DNA of 64,000 nucleotides, from contig QRDG01001369.1 in assembly GCA_012064385.1 (NCBI GenBank), forward strand, positions 120,492 through 184,491, in the 5' to 3' direction. The notes below the pieces were generated by a model. The model was given only the letters and a program-made list of their open reading frames with translations, had not been told where the DNA came from and did not search any database. Origin of the DNA: Puccinellia tenuiflora (lineage: Eukaryota > Streptophyta > Magnoliopsida > Poales > Poaceae). Positions 1-10,311 of the stretch are shown here, one piece after another. The position numbers were made by a program, and so were the translations under genes. Numbering within the stretch: position 1 is the stretch's first letter; each line of letters starts with the position of its first letter.

Positions 1-470
1 AGCATAGAAAACAAAAAAAATTCCTACGCAAAGATAGCGGAATAAACCCAACATCTAGATCCGATCTACGAGAGGTTGGTAGCAAGAAGGAGATCGAATC
101 TCACCCTCGAAGAAAACCGTGAGTGTTTTGTCGAGGCAGGGGTTGGCTAGTCGATCCCCGCAACTAGACTCGTCTAGTCGCGAGGAGATGTATTATCCAA
201 GCGCCGCACGAGCAACGCCTCCGAGAGATCCACACGTACAGCTCGATGAAGACTCCACGTTCTTGATCCCGCAAGAGGTGGTGGAGAGGTTAGTGAGATC
301 GGCAGCACAACGACGGTGGTGTGGTGTGTATGGTGGGATTCCGACAGGGCTTCGCCAAGCGGCTATCGGGGAAGAGGAGGAGGAGGGAGGCGGCGGCTAG
401 GGTTGGGGGGGTGCGGCTAGGGCACCTTGGGGGGAGCTCCTTGGGTGCCGCACCCCTCCCCTACCCCTCC

Positions 471-477
471 TTATATA
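471..477 (-). promoter_or_regulatory. LTR TATA box, duplicate copy 1
   Basis: The minus strand reads CCCTATATAAGGAGG in a GC-rich LTR segment. It is the likely core promoter of the LTR (inference). The tandem duplication repeats it at 1355-1361. Confidence 0.55.
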
Positions 478-1354
478 GGGGGCCAAAGGGGGGGCTGCGC
501 CCCACCCCATCTAGGGCCGGCGGCAAGGGGGGGAGGCTTGCCCCCCAAGCAACCCTTAGGGTTTAGGCCGCCCCCCCCCCTTCTAGAAGCTTGGCCCGCA
601 TGGGCCTTTGAGGGTGTGGTGCGGCTGGCCCAATAGGCCAGCCCACTACCCCTTCATGCCTTGTGGGCCCCATACTCCTATGGGCCCCACTTCTAGACCC
701 CTCTAGAACCTTCTAGAACTTTCCGGTACTTTACCGATAAATTCCCGAACCTCCGAAAACTACTTTCCTTATATGAATCTTATTCTCCGGACCACTCCGG
801 AACTCCTCGTGACGTCCGAGATCCTATCCGGGACTCCGAATCAATATTCGTTCTCACCATCATTTATCTCGAACCCTAACTACATCGAACGTTAAGTGAA
901 AATTTTCCTACGCAAAGATAGCAGAATAAACCCAACATCTAGATCCGATCTACGACAGGTTGGTAGCAAGAAGGAGATCGAATCTCACCCTCGAAGAAAA
1001 CCGTGAGTGTTTTGTCGAGGCAGGGGTTGGCTAGTCGATCCCCGCAACTAGACTCGTCTAGTCGCGAGGAGATGTATTATCCAAGCGCCGCACGAGCAAC
1101 GCCTCCGAGAGATCCACACGTACAGCTCGATGAAGACTCCATGTTCTTGATCCCGCAAGAGGTGGTGGAGAGGTTCGCGAGATCGGCAGCACGACGACGG
1201 TGGCGTGGTGTGTATGGTGGGATTCCGACAGGGCTTCGCCAAGCGGCTATCGGGGAAGAGGAGGAGGAGGGAGGCGGCGGCTAGGGTTGGGGGGGTGCGG
1301 CTAGGGCACCTTGGGGGGAGCTCCTTGGGTGCCGCACCCCTCCCCTACCCCTCC

Positions 1355-1361
1355 TTATATA
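1355..1361 (-). promoter_or_regulatory. LTR TATA box, duplicate copy 2
   Basis: Second copy of the minus-strand TATATAA motif, created by the tandem duplication. The matching segment is missing from the 5' LTR (7819-8707). Confidence 0.55.
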
Positions 1362-2560
1362 GGGGGCCAAAGGGGGGGCTGCGCCCCACCCCATCTAGGG
1401 CCGGCGGCAAGGGGGGAGGCTTGCCCCCCAAGCAACCCTTAGGGTTTAGGCCGGCCCCCCCCCTTCTAGAAGCTTGGCCCGCATGGGCCTTTGAGGGTGT
1501 GGTGCGGCTGGCCCAATAGGCCAGCCCACTACCCCTTCATGCCTTGTGGGCCCCATACTCCTACGGGCCCCACTTCTAGACCCCTCTAGAACCTTCTAGA
1601 ACTTTCCGCTACTTTACCGATAAATTCCCGAACCTCCGGAAACTACTTTCCTTATATGAATCTTATTCTCCGGACCACTCCGGAACTCCTCGTGACGTCC
1701 GGGATCCTATCCGGGACTCCGAATCAATATTCGTTCTCACCATCATTTATCTCGAACCCTAACTACGTCGAACGTTAAGTGTGTGACTCTGCGGGTTCGT
1801 GAATATGTCATATTAATAGCGGGACCGGGATGCCCATATTAATTCCTACATATTCGACGAAGTACTTTACTAGTCGAACCACAATGTCTGGGATTCAATT
1901 AATCCATATACGATTCCTTTTGTTTCACGATATATTACTTGTCCGAGATTCAATCCACCGATATCTCCATATCTGATTAATCTCGTTACCGACAAGTTCT
2001 CTTTACTCGTTCCCATAGAATAGGATCCCTTATGACTAGCCACTTAGTCATATGCTTGCAAGCGTTTGGATGCTATACTACCGAGAGGGCCCAGAGATAT
2101 CTATCCAACTGTTGGACGAACAAATCCCAGTCTTGAAACATGCCACCCAACAACCTATCATCGGAGAACCTGAAAGCCACCTTTATAATCACCCAGTTAC
2201 GAAGTGACGTTTGATGTCCACAAAGCACTCCTCCGATAAGCGGGAGTGACATAATCTCATGGTCTAAGGAAACTATATTTGACATCTATTTAATTTGAGT
2301 CTTGTCCATTATATCATCTCCCATGATACAAACTTCGTTTATCAAGTGATTCAAAAATCCATGGTTAGGAAACATCTAACCATCACTTAATCAAACGAAC
2401 TAGTCACAAGAGGAAAGACTAGGGACACATTACCGTTTATATTCCACACATGTATTTGTTTCTGGTTAATACAATTCTAGCATGGAATTAAACATATCAT
2501 GAACGGAGAAATATGATAAACAACAATCATTATTATTGCCTCTTGGGCATATCTCCAACA

Positions 2561-2575
2561 GTCTCCCACTTGCAC
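2561..2575 (-). other. Polypurine tract of the Angela-like element
   Basis: The minus strand reads GTGCAAGTGGGAGAC directly before the LTR start at 2560. This is the expected position and composition of the plus-strand DNA primer of an LTR retrotransposon. Confidence 0.85.
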
Positions 2576-2593
2576 TAGAGTCAATAATCTAGT

Positions 2594-3109
2594 TTACATT
2601 TGCAGCAATCTAACACCCATGGCCTCTCGGTGTTGATCATGTTTTGCTCGTGGAAGAGGTTTAGTCAACGGGTCTGCCACATTCAGATCCGTATGCACCT
2701 TGCAAATCGCTATGTCACCATCCTTGACATTCTCACGCAAATTGTGATAGCGGCGCTTAATATGCTTGGTATTCTTGTGTGAAGTCGGGTCCTTGGCAAG
2801 AGCTATTGCACCTGTATTATCACAGTACAGGGCCAGAGGTCTTGACGCACTTGGAACCACGCTCAGCTCTGAGAGGAACTCCTTCATCCAGACTGCTTCA
2901 CTTGCTGCCGACGAGGCCGCAACATACTCCGCTTCTGTTGAAGATTTTGCCACCACGCTCTGCTTGGAACTCCTCCAACTCACAGCGCCACCATTCAGAA
3001 TAAACACGTATCCGGACTGTGACTTAGAATCATCCGGATCTGTGTCCCAGCTAGCATCGACGTAACTCCTTACGACAAGCTCTTGGTCACCTCCATATAC
3101 GAGAAACAT
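2594..3109 (-). CDS. Copia RNase H segment of pol (frameshifted from RT)
   Basis: The 171-residue frame encodes a Copia-type RNase H, which degrades the RNA strand of the RNA-DNA hybrid during reverse transcription. Visible signatures are YVDASWDTDP, SGYVFILNGGAVSWRS, SSTEAEYVAA and LYCDNTGAI, with the terminal HIKRRYHNLRE and TKPLP blocks typical of Copia ends. It is the natural continuation of the frame at 3070-5403 but lies in another frame. The join falls around 3105-3110, so a small indel has split the polyprotein. The stop at 2594 lies 33 bases before the LTR, with the PPT between them. Confidence 0.9.
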   Translation of the reverse strand: MFLVYGGDQELVVRSYVDASWDTDPDDSKSQSGYVFILNGGAVSWRSSKQSVVAKSSTEAEYVAASSAASEAVWMKEFLSELSVVPSASRPLALYCDNTGAIALAKDPTSHKNTKHIKRRYHNLRENVKDGDIAICKVHTDLNVADPLTKPLPRAKHDQHREAMGVRLLQM

Positions 3110-5403
3110 TTCTTAGTTCTATTTAGATACTTAAGGATATTTTTGGCAGCTGACCAGTGTTCCACTCCTGGATCACTTTGGTACCTGCTAGTCAAACTTA
3201 CAACATGGCACACATCTGGTCTAGTACATAGCATGGCATACATGATAGAGCCTATCGCAGAGGCATAAGGAACTTTGTTCATTATCTCTCTATCTTCTGC
3301 CGTTACAGGACTCTGAGTCTTACTCAGAACCTTTCCTTGCAACATTGGTAAGAACCCCTTCTTTAAATTTTCCATTCTGAACTTCTTCAGAACCTTGTCA
3401 AGGTATGTACTTTGTGAAAGCCCTATTAGGCGCTTTGACCTATCTCTATAGATCTTTATGCCTAAAATGTACGCCGCTTCACCAAGGTCTTTCATTGAAA
3501 AACTCTTATTCAAATAAGACTTTACACTTTCAAGTAGTGTAACATCATTTCCAATCAATAATATGTCATCCACATACAGTATTAGAAATGCAACTGAACT
3601 CCCACTCACTTTCTTGTAAATACAGGCTTCTCCATAAGTTTGGACAAATCCAAACCCTTTGATCACTTCATCAAACCGGAGATTCCAACTCCGTGATGCT
3701 TGCTTCAGTCCATAGATGGATCTCTGAAGTTTGCATACCTTGTTAGCATCCTTTGGATCAACAAAACCTTCGGGCTGTACCATGTACAACTCTTCCTTAA
3801 TATGACCATTAAGGAACGTGGTCTTCACATCCATTTGCCAAATTTCATAGTCATAATATGCAGCAATTGCTAACATAATCCGAACAGATTTCAGCATCAC
3901 TACGGGTGAGAAAGTCTCATCGTAGTCAACTCCTTGAATTTGTCGGAAACCCTTTGCGACAAGTCGAGCTTTATACACGATGACGTTTCCGTCAGCGTCT
4001 GTCTTTCTCTTGAATATCCATTTGTTCTCAACGGCCTTACGGTCGTTTGGTAAGTCCACCAAAGTCCATACTTGGTTTTCATACATGGATTCCATTTCGG
4101 ATTTCATGGCTCCTAGCCATTTATCGGAGTCTGGGCTCATCATTGCTTCCTCATAATTCGCAGGTTCATCATTATCTAACAACATGACATTCATGACGGG
4201 GTCGTACCGATCAGGAGCGGTACGTTCCCTTGTTGATCTGCGAGGTTCAATAGCAGCCTTGACTGAAACAGCATGATCAACATCATTTGCTCCTTCTTCA
4301 GGTGGCGATGGCTGTTCTGGAATGATTTCCAGTTCTGCGCTACTCGGCATCTCAAGAACAGGTTCAATAACCTCGTCAAGTTCTATTTTCCTTCCACTCA
4401 CTTCTTTCGAGAGAAACTCCTTCTCTAGAAAGGAACCATTCTTGGCAACGAAAATCTTGCCTTCAGTTCTGTGGTAGAAGGTATACCCAATAATTTCCTT
4501 AGGGTATCCAATGAAGACGCATTTTTCCGATTTGGGTTCGAGCTTATCAGGTTGAAGCTTTTTCACATAAGCATCGCAACCCCAAACTTTAAGAAACGAT
4601 AACTTTGGCTTCTTGCCAAACCATAACTCATATGGAGTCGTCTCAACGGATTTTGATGGTGCCCTATTTAAAGTGAATGCGGCTATCTCTAATGCATAGC
4701 TCCAAAATGATAGTGGCAGATCTGTGTGAGACATCATAGATCGCACCATATCCAATAAGGTTCGATTACGACGTTCAGACACACCATTACGTTGTGGTGT
4801 TCCGGGTGGGGTTAGTTGTGAAACAATTCCACACGTCTTTAAATGCATGCCAAACTCGTAACTCAAATATTCGCCTCCACGATCAGATCGAAGAAACTTT
4901 ATTTTCTTGTTACGATGGTTCTCAACTTCACTCTGAAATTCTTTGAACTTTTCGAACGTTTCAGACTTATGTTTCATTAAGTAAATATACCCATATCTAC
5001 TCAAATCATCGGTGAAGGTCAAGAAGTAACGATATCCACCGCGCGCTACAACACTCATCGGACCACACACATCGGTATGTATGATTTCCAACAAGTCTGT
5101 TGCCCTCTCCATCGTGCCGGAGAAGGGTGTTCGAGTCATCTTACCCATAAGGCATGGTTCGCAAGTTTCAAATGATTCAAAATCAAGTGAATCCAAAAGT
5201 CCATCAGAATGGAGTTTCTTCATGCGCTTTACACCAATGTGACCCAAACGGCAGTGCCACAAAAATGTGGTATTATCATCATTCACTTTGCATCTTTTGG
5301 CATCAATGTTATGAACATGTGTATCACTACCATCGAGATCCAATAGAAATAAACCATTCCTCTCAGGTGCATGACCATAAAAGGTATTATCCATATAAAT
5401 CAA
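3070..5403 (-). CDS. Copia integrase and reverse transcriptase (pol)
   Basis: This 777-residue frame covers the integrase and RT of the polyprotein. The GAG-pre-integrase/zinc region has His50, His55, Cys81 and Cys84. Integrase core residues are Asp111 (HTDVCGP), Asp174 (RSDRGGEY) and Glu210 (RNGVSERRN). RT runs from about residue 445 (WTLVDLP) through Asp525 (QMDVKTTFLNG) to the YVDD catalytic box at 610-613. Integrase inserts the cDNA; RT copies genomic RNA in the capsid. The upstream gag/protease frame is the same reading frame, separated by a stop codon at 5440-5442. The last residues, after about Tyr-Leu-Asn-Arg-Thr-Lys, are out of frame because of an indel near 3107; RNase H continues in another frame. 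Confidence 0.92.
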   Translation of the reverse strand: MIYMDNTFYGHAPERNGLFLLDLDGSDTHVHNIDAKRCKVNDDNTTFLWHCRLGHIGVKRMKKLHSDGLLDSLDFESFETCEPCLMGKMTRTPFSGTMERATDLLEIIHTDVCGPMSVVARGGYRYFLTFTDDLSRYGYIYLMKHKSETFEKFKEFQSEVENHRNKKIKFLRSDRGGEYLSYEFGMHLKTCGIVSQLTPPGTPQRNGVSERRNRTLLDMVRSMMSHTDLPLSFWSYALEIAAFTLNRAPSKSVETTPYELWFGKKPKLSFLKVWGCDAYVKKLQPDKLEPKSEKCVFIGYPKEIIGYTFYHRTEGKIFVAKNGSFLEKEFLSKEVSGRKIELDEVIEPVLEMPSSAELEIIPEQPSPPEEGANDVDHAVSVKAAIEPRRSTRERTAPDRYDPVMNVMLLDNDEPANYEEAMMSPDSDKWLGAMKSEMESMYENQVWTLVDLPNDRKAVENKWIFKRKTDADGNVIVYKARLVAKGFRQIQGVDYDETFSPVVMLKSVRIMLAIAAYYDYEIWQMDVKTTFLNGHIKEELYMVQPEGFVDPKDANKVCKLQRSIYGLKQASRSWNLRFDEVIKGFGFVQTYGEACIYKKVSGSSVAFLILYVDDILLIGNDVTLLESVKSYLNKSFSMKDLGEAAYILGIKIYRDRSKRLIGLSQSTYLDKVLKKFRMENLKKGFLPMLQGKVLSKTQSPVTAEDREIMNKVPYASAIGSIMYAMLCTRPDVCHVVSLTSRYQSDPGVEHWSAAKNILKYLNRTKKCFSYMEVTKSLS

Positions 5404-5439
5404 AATACCAAAGTTTTCAGACTTAAATGAATAACCGTC

Positions 5440-6567
5440 TCACAATAAACAAGATCCAGATACAATGTTCATGCTTAACGCAGGCACATAATAACAATTA
5501 TTAAGGTTTAAAACTAATCCCGAAGGTAAATGCAGAGGGAGTGTGCCGACAGCGATGACTTCAACTTTTGATCCATTTCCAACTCGCATCGTCACCTCGT
5601 CCCTTGCCAAGCGTCGACTATTCCGTAGCTCCTGTTTCGAGTTACATATATTAGCAACCGAACCAGTATCAAATACCCAGGTGCTACTACGATCACTTGT
5701 TAAATACACATCAATAACTTGTATATCATATATACCTTGTTTGACGGTGCCAGCCTTCTTGTCTGCCAGATACTTGGGGCAGTTCCGCTTCCAGTGTCCG
5801 GTTCCCTTGCAGTAGAAGCACTCAGTATCAGACTTAGGGCCCTTCCTTGACTTCCTCGCAGGCCCGGCAGCTCGCTTGCCGTCCTTCTTGAAGTTGTCTC
5901 TTTTGCCCTTTTTCTTGAAACTGGTGGTCTTGTTGACCATCAACACTTGATGCTCCTTCTTGATTTCCACTTCCACGGTCTTTAACATCGCGAAAAGCTC
6001 AGGAAGAGTTTTCTCCATCCCTTGCATGTTATAGTTCATCACAAAGCTTTTGTAGCTAGGTGGAAGTGACTGGAGAACACGGTCAATCCCCAACTCATTG
6101 GGAAACACAACACCCAGCTGCGCCAGACGATCACCGTACCCAGACATCTTGAGCACGTGTTCACTGACGGAGCTGTTCTCTTCCATCATACAGCTAAAGA
6201 ACTTAGAAGAGGCTTCATACCTCTCCACCTTGGCTTGAGTCTGAAACATAGCTTTCAGATCAACGATCATCTGATGAACGCCATGGTGCTCAAAACGCTT
6301 TTGAAGCTTAGGTCCTAAGCCGTACAACATACCGCACTTAACTATCCCGTGGTCCTCAGAACGGGCTGCCCAGACATTCCTAATGTCTTCAGCCGCTCCC
6401 TCTGCTGGAGCCTCACCTAGCAGTGCATCTAGGACATACAGTTTCTTGGCAGCTTTGAGGATAATTTTCAGATTCATAAACCAATCTGAGAAATTGCTTC
6501 CATCGTCTTTCAGCTTGTCTTTCTCTAGGAACGCGTTAAAGTTCATGGTGATGTTGGGAAGGGCCAT
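5440..6567 (-). CDS. Copia gag and protease
   Basis: This 375-residue frame starts MALPNITMNFNAF, the conserved start of BARE/Angela-type gag. A UBN2-type capsid domain occupies about residues 20-205. A basic linker follows, then a CCHC zinc knuckle at 250-263 (CFYCKGTGHWKRNC) that binds genomic RNA, then the aspartic protease with its DTG triad at 300-302 (WVFDTGSVANIC). The protease cuts the polyprotein in the virus-like particle. The frame ends in a TGA just after the protease (5440-5442 on the plus strand), and the same frame reopens into integrase, so this is a nonsense change in a single polyprotein. The 1.24-kb untranslated leader lies upstream. Confidence 0.92.
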   Translation of the reverse strand: MALPNITMNFNAFLEKDKLKDDGSNFSDWFMNLKIILKAAKKLYVLDALLGEAPAEGAAEDIRNVWAARSEDHGIVKCGMLYGLGPKLQKRFEHHGVHQMIVDLKAMFQTQAKVERYEASSKFFSCMMEENSSVSEHVLKMSGYGDRLAQLGVVFPNELGIDRVLQSLPPSYKSFVMNYNMQGMEKTLPELFAMLKTVEVEIKKEHQVLMVNKTTSFKKKGKRDNFKKDGKRAAGPARKSRKGPKSDTECFYCKGTGHWKRNCPKYLADKKAGTVKQGIYDIQVIDVYLTSDRSSTWVFDTGSVANICNSKQELRNSRRLARDEVTMRVGNGSKVEVIAVGTLPLHLPSGLVLNLNNCYYVPALSMNIVSGSCLL

Positions 6568-7805
6568 TGATCTACAACATTATTTGCAAGGTGTTTAGAC
6601 TATGTTCATGATATTTTGTTCGAAAGATAATCTAATTATAAAACGAATTCCCACTAAACTCAACATCTCTCTGGTTTTTTAGTGACACACGATCCAAAAT
6701 CCACTACACCACAACCGATCATCACGTGAAGTGGCGCAGCTTCAAAAGGTGAACATCTCCATGTTGATCATATCATTCATATGACTCGTGTTTAGCCTTT
6801 AGGCTCTTGTGTTCCGAGGCCATGTCTGTACATGCTAGGCACGTCAAGGAAACTGTAGTATTTCTGCATGTGCAAACTGGCTTGCACCCGTTGTATGTGA
6901 ACGTAGAATCTATCACACCCGATCATCACGTGGTGCTTCAAAACGACGAACTTTGGCAACGGCGCATACTAGGGGAGAACACTTCTTGATATTAACGTGA
7001 GAGATCACCTTATCATGCTACCGTCAAGATCGTATCTAAGCATAAACCATAAGGTGCATAAAATGGATTAACATCACATGCAATTCAATATTGTGACATG
7101 GTATAGCCTTTTCCTGTGCCTTTGATCTCCATCTCCAAAGCACCGGCATGATCTCCATCATCACCAGCTCATTTGCCATCACCATGGTTGTCTCCACCAA
7201 CTATTGCAACTACTACTATTAGCTACTCTTAGCAAATAAAGTAAAGCAATTACATGGTGTTTAAAGTGACACGCAGGTCATACAATAAATAAAAGACAAC
7301 CATAAGGCTCCTGCCGGTTGCCGTACTCATCGACATGCAAGTCGTGAAAATTACAAAACATGATCATTGCATACATCACATAATCATATCTTGAGGCCAT
7401 ACCATATCACAAACCCTGCAAAAACAAGTTAGACGCCTCTACTTTGTTTATGCAATTTTTACGTGGATTCTAATGGGTCATTAGATAGAACCATTCTAAT
7501 CTACGCAAAGCCACAACGGTGATAAAATAGTTGCTGATTTACTCATCCTTTTGAAAGGCCTTCCATTGAAAATTGCATATTCACTAAAGCAAGAGAAACA
7601 GACACCCGCCAGCCACTTATGCAAAACAAGTTGCATGTCAGTCGTGGAACCGGTCTCTCGTGCGTGGACGAGTAAAGTTGGTCCGGGCCGCTTCAATCTC
7701 ACAATACCGCAAAGATGCAAAGTGCACGCGAGAAGGTAGCAACACAAATTATCAACGCCCACAACACTTGTGTCTAATCGCACCAACATCTACGAATAGA
7801 TCTAG
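6568..7805 (-). other. Untranslated leader of the Angela-like element
   Basis: These 1.24 kb between the PBS and gag contain no long frame. In related elements this region holds dimerisation and packaging signals; I see no specific motif that I can name. Confidence 0.6.
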
Positions 7806-7817
7806 GCTCTGATACCA
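7806..7817 (-). other. Primer-binding site, initiator tRNA-Met type
   Basis: The minus strand reads TGGTATCAGAGC, the standard plant Copia PBS complementary to the 3' end of initiator tRNA-Met. It lies one base inside the 5' LTR end at 7819. Confidence 0.92.
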
Positions 7818-7818
7818 C

Positions 7819-8707
7819 TGAAGGGTCGTAGCATAGAAAACAAAAAAATTTCCTAAGCCGGGACTCAGAATCAATATTCGTTCTCACCATCATTTATCTC
7901 GAATCCTAACTACATCGAACGTTAAGTGTGTGACTCTGCGGGTTCGTGAATATGTCATATTAATAGCGGGACCGGGATGCCCATATTAATTCCTACATAT
8001 TCGACGAAGTACTTTACTAGTCGAACCACAATGTCCGGGATTCAATTAATCCATATACGATTCCTTTTGTTTCACGATATATTACTTGTCCGAGATTCAA
8101 TCCACCGATATCTCCATATCTGATTAATCTCGTTACCGACAAGTTCTCTTTACTCATTCCCATAGAATAGGATCCCTTATGACTAGCCACTTAGTCATAT
8201 GCTTGCAAGCGTTTGGATGCTATACTACCGAGAGGGCCCAGAGATATCTATCCAACTGTTGGACGAACAAATCCCAGTCTTGAAACATGCCACCCAACAA
8301 CCTATCATCGGAGAACCTAAAAGCCACCTTTATAATCACCCAGTTACGAAGTGACGTTTGATGTCCACAAAGCACTCCTCCGATAAGCGGGAGTGACATA
8401 ATCTCATGGTCTAAGGAAACTATATTTGACATCTATTTAATTTGAGTCTTGTCCATTATATCATCTCCCATGATACAAACTTCGTTTATCAAGTGATTCA
8501 AAAATCCATGGTTAGGAAACATCTAACCATCACTTAATCAAACGAACTAGTCACAAGAGGAAAGACTAGGGACACATTACCGTTTATATTCCACACATGT
8601 ATTTGTTTCTGGTTAATACAATTCTAGCATGGAATTAAACATATCATGAACGGAGAAATATGATAAACAACAATCATTATTATTGCCTCTTGGGCATATC
8701 TCCAACA
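7819..8707 (-). repeat. 5' LTR of the Angela-like element, internally deleted
   Basis: The LTR is 889 bases and runs (minus sense) from TGTTGGAGATATGCCC at 8707 to its end at 7819. Relative to the other LTR it lacks about 0.8 kb: at 7851-7860 the TTCCTA block joins directly to the CCGGGACTC block, which in the other LTR lie far apart. The junction shares a short TCCTA-like microhomology. The lost part includes the TATA box, so this LTR probably cannot start transcription. Confidence 0.9.
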
Positions 8708-8951
8708 GTCCCTTCTCGTCGGTGCTCATTGTCGTCGGGCGTGGTCGAGCATGGAAGAGCACAACAGCATGAGGATGCGGCGGCTGGAGGAGCTCAGGAG
8801 GGAGGAGGACCATGGAGCTCGGGAGGGAGGAGATAGGAGAAGGGATGGAGAATGAAGGAGAGAGGAAGGACAGAGGAAGGAGAGAGGAGGGAGAGAGGAG
8901 GAGAGAGGAGAGAATATGGAGAGAGGCTAAGTAATCCACCTATAAGCCTTT
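8708..8951. other. Purine-rich spacer between two retrotransposons
   Basis: No recognised gene. From about 8815 to 8935 the plus strand is almost pure A/G (GGGAGGGAGGAGATAGGAG-like). It may be the outer part of the next LTR or a scrap of older target DNA; I cannot align it to the 3' LTR at 16381-18872. Confidence 0.5.
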
Positions 8952-9887
8952 TCCTAATAGTGGCTGCTGGAGACTTTGAGCCCTCTCTTGGGCTGTGTAG
9001 CACTGCCTGCAGTGCCGCCAGCACTGCCGCCGTTGATACCCTCTGTTTCACCCCAGCGGCAGTACCGCCAGTGCGGGCTCGTTTGCTAGCCGTTGGTGGG
9101 CTGAAACGTGTGGGGCGGTAGTACCGCCGCCTCTGGCGGTAGTACCGCCCCTGCACGAATCTGCCCCCAATGGTTGGATTTTGGGGCAACCTATTTAAGG
9201 GGTCTTCTTCCCCAATGGTTGCCCAACTCTTTTGCACTCTCTCTCTCCTCCATTGTTGACCTTCTTGAGAGCTTGCTTCCTCTCCATCCCTCCATGATTC
9301 TTGCCTCCTTTTAAAGGGAAAAGAGAGAGGAGATCTAGATCTACCACTTTACCAAGCCATATCTCCTCTAAGTGAGGGGAAGCCTTTAGATCTAGATCTT
9401 GGAGTTGCTTTGGGTTTCTCCTTTGTTCTTCCTCTCAAATCCCTCCCTAGCATTTGTTGCTTTGGTTGGATTTCGGAGAGAAGGACTTGACCACTTAGTG
9501 TGTTCTTGCCATTGCATTTGGTGCATCGGTTTGAATTCCCCACGGTGATACGTGGGATTGAAGTTCGAGAAGCTTGTTACTCTTGGGTGCATAGGGCTCC
9601 CAAGAGCTTGTGCCTCTTGGGTGCATTGTGCACCCTAGACGGTTGTGTGTGCTACGGGAGCCTCCTATTGTGTGGAGGTAGGCTCGGGCAAATTGTACGG
9701 GTTTGGTCAACGCCCTCATGAAGACCTCATTGTACGGGTTTGGTCAACACCCTCAAGACGACCTCATAGTGGATGAGCAAATCCCCCATCGGGTATTCCC
9801 CACGGGAGGAGCTCACGGAGAATAGGGTGAGCACAGACGTGCTTGTAGGAGGGCCAAGGAGCCTCCACACCTCTCCAAACATAATTT
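8952..9887 (+). repeat. 5' LTR of the Sirevirus-like element, left-truncated
   Basis: Collinear with 17636-18553 of the 3' LTR, starting at the CTGCTGGAGACTTTGAGCCC block, with a few indels. It lacks the first 1.25 kb. The TATTTAA promoter-like motif is kept at 9192-9198. At 9887 the sequence switches to the inverted segment. Confidence 0.88.
9192..9198 (+). promoter_or_regulatory. LTR TATA-like motif
   Basis: TATTTAA inside CCTATTTAAGGGG, conserved at the same place in the 3' LTR (17866-17872). It is a likely core promoter, followed by a pyrimidine-rich stretch. Confidence 0.45.
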
Positions 9888-10311
9888 GTGGCATCGAATA
9901 TAAAAGTGGGATCGTGCACTAATTCCCTAAACAACATCTTTACTCTCAAGGCGGTGAAGCCTAACAAGGAGAGACCTTGCTCTGATACCAATTCAAAGAA
10001 CAAGATGTCGCCTAGAGGGGGGTGAATAGGCGCTTTAATTTTTTTACGCTTAGGGCTTGAATAAATGCGGAATAAAACTAGCGTTTAATTTATCAAGCAC
10101 AAAACATAATATACTAGGTTCACCTATGTGCACCAACAACTTATGCTAGGAAAGATAAACAACAAGGATAGCAAGACATATAGTACTTCAAGCTCGATGG
10201 CTATCACAAGGTAAATGCATAAGTAAATGGGTTTGGTTATAGAGATAACCGACACAAGTGGAGACGGAGGTTTGTTTCCCGTAGTTCCTTCCCAATGGAA
10301 GTACGTCTACG
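9888..10311 (-). repeat. Inverted segment: LTR 3' end, PBS and gag start
   Basis: This stretch is the reverse complement of the expected sequence. Its right part (about 10000-10311) matches the minus strand of the 3' LTR end (about 18555-18872). Further left is the PBS as GCTCTGATACCA (9979-9990). Its left part encodes, on the minus strand, the first residues of gag (a Met-Leu-Phe-Arg start ending in an Asn-Tyr-Val block). On both sides the plus-strand sequence resumes where the inverted piece should have begun and ended, so the change is a simple inversion of about 424 bases. Confidence 0.88.
9979..9990 (-). other. Primer-binding site in inverted orientation
   Basis: The minus strand reads TGGTATCAGAGC although the element is plus-oriented. 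It is displaced by the local inversion, so the element could not use it normally for reverse transcription. Confidence 0.85.

Larger units (their letters stand above)
18..1781 (-). repeat. Tandem duplication of 0.88 kb inside the LTR
   Basis: Copy 1 covers about 18-898 and copy 2 about 899-1781, with a period of 883-884 bases. Both run from the TTCCTACGCAAAG block to the GTTAAGTG block. Copy 2 continues into unique LTR sequence at 1782, while copy 1 jumps at about 898 straight back to the start of the unit. The copies differ by a few substitutions and one-base indels, so the duplication is fairly recent. Confidence 0.9.
1..2560 (-). repeat. 3' LTR of the Angela-like element, with internal tandem duplication
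   Basis: The LTR starts (minus sense) at 2560 with TGTTGGAGATATGCCC, next to the PPT, and runs off the left edge. About 0.88 kb is present twice in tandem, at roughly 18-898 and 899-1781, with only scattered substitutions. Each copy carries a TATA-like TATATAA on the minus strand (plus 471-477 and 1355-1361), so the core promoter is doubled. Small open frames here are by-products of the LTR sequence; the same peptide strings recur in the solo LTR near 58500-58760. Confidence 0.9.
1..8707 (-). mobile_element. Angela/BARE-like Copia LTR retrotransposon, nearly complete
   Basis: This is a minus-strand Ty1/Copia element. Read on the minus strand the order is 5' LTR (8707 to 7819), PBS (7817 to 7806), untranslated leader, gag, protease, integrase, reverse transcriptase, RNase H, PPT (2575 to 2561) and 3' LTR (2560 to beyond position 1). 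Integrase before RT is the Copia order. LTR ends begin TGTTGGAGATATGCCC, as in Triticeae Angela/BARE elements; that name is from memory. The left end lies outside the window, so the TSD cannot be checked. Coding capacity is well preserved (one stop, one frameshift), but both LTRs are rearranged: the 5' LTR has a deletion of about 0.8 kb and the 3' LTR a tandem duplication of about 0.88 kb. Confidence 0.93.

Noticed and set aside
119..1284. Two near-identical 93-residue frames starting MSVLSRQGLASRSPQ
   Set aside because: They lie in the two copies of the duplicated LTR segment, on the strand opposite to the element, and the same string appears in the unrelated-position solo LTR near 58700. 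They are LTR by-products.
7806..7817. tRNA-like TGGTATCAGAGC strings as tRNA genes
   Set aside because: They are primer-binding sites next to LTRs; no cloverleaf surrounds them. The same applies at 9979 and 56971.
8613..9237. Minus-strand frames of 108 and 147 residues rich in Ser/Leu/Pro
   Set aside because: They read through the purine tract and LTR; low complexity and no conservation with the second LTR copy's frame.
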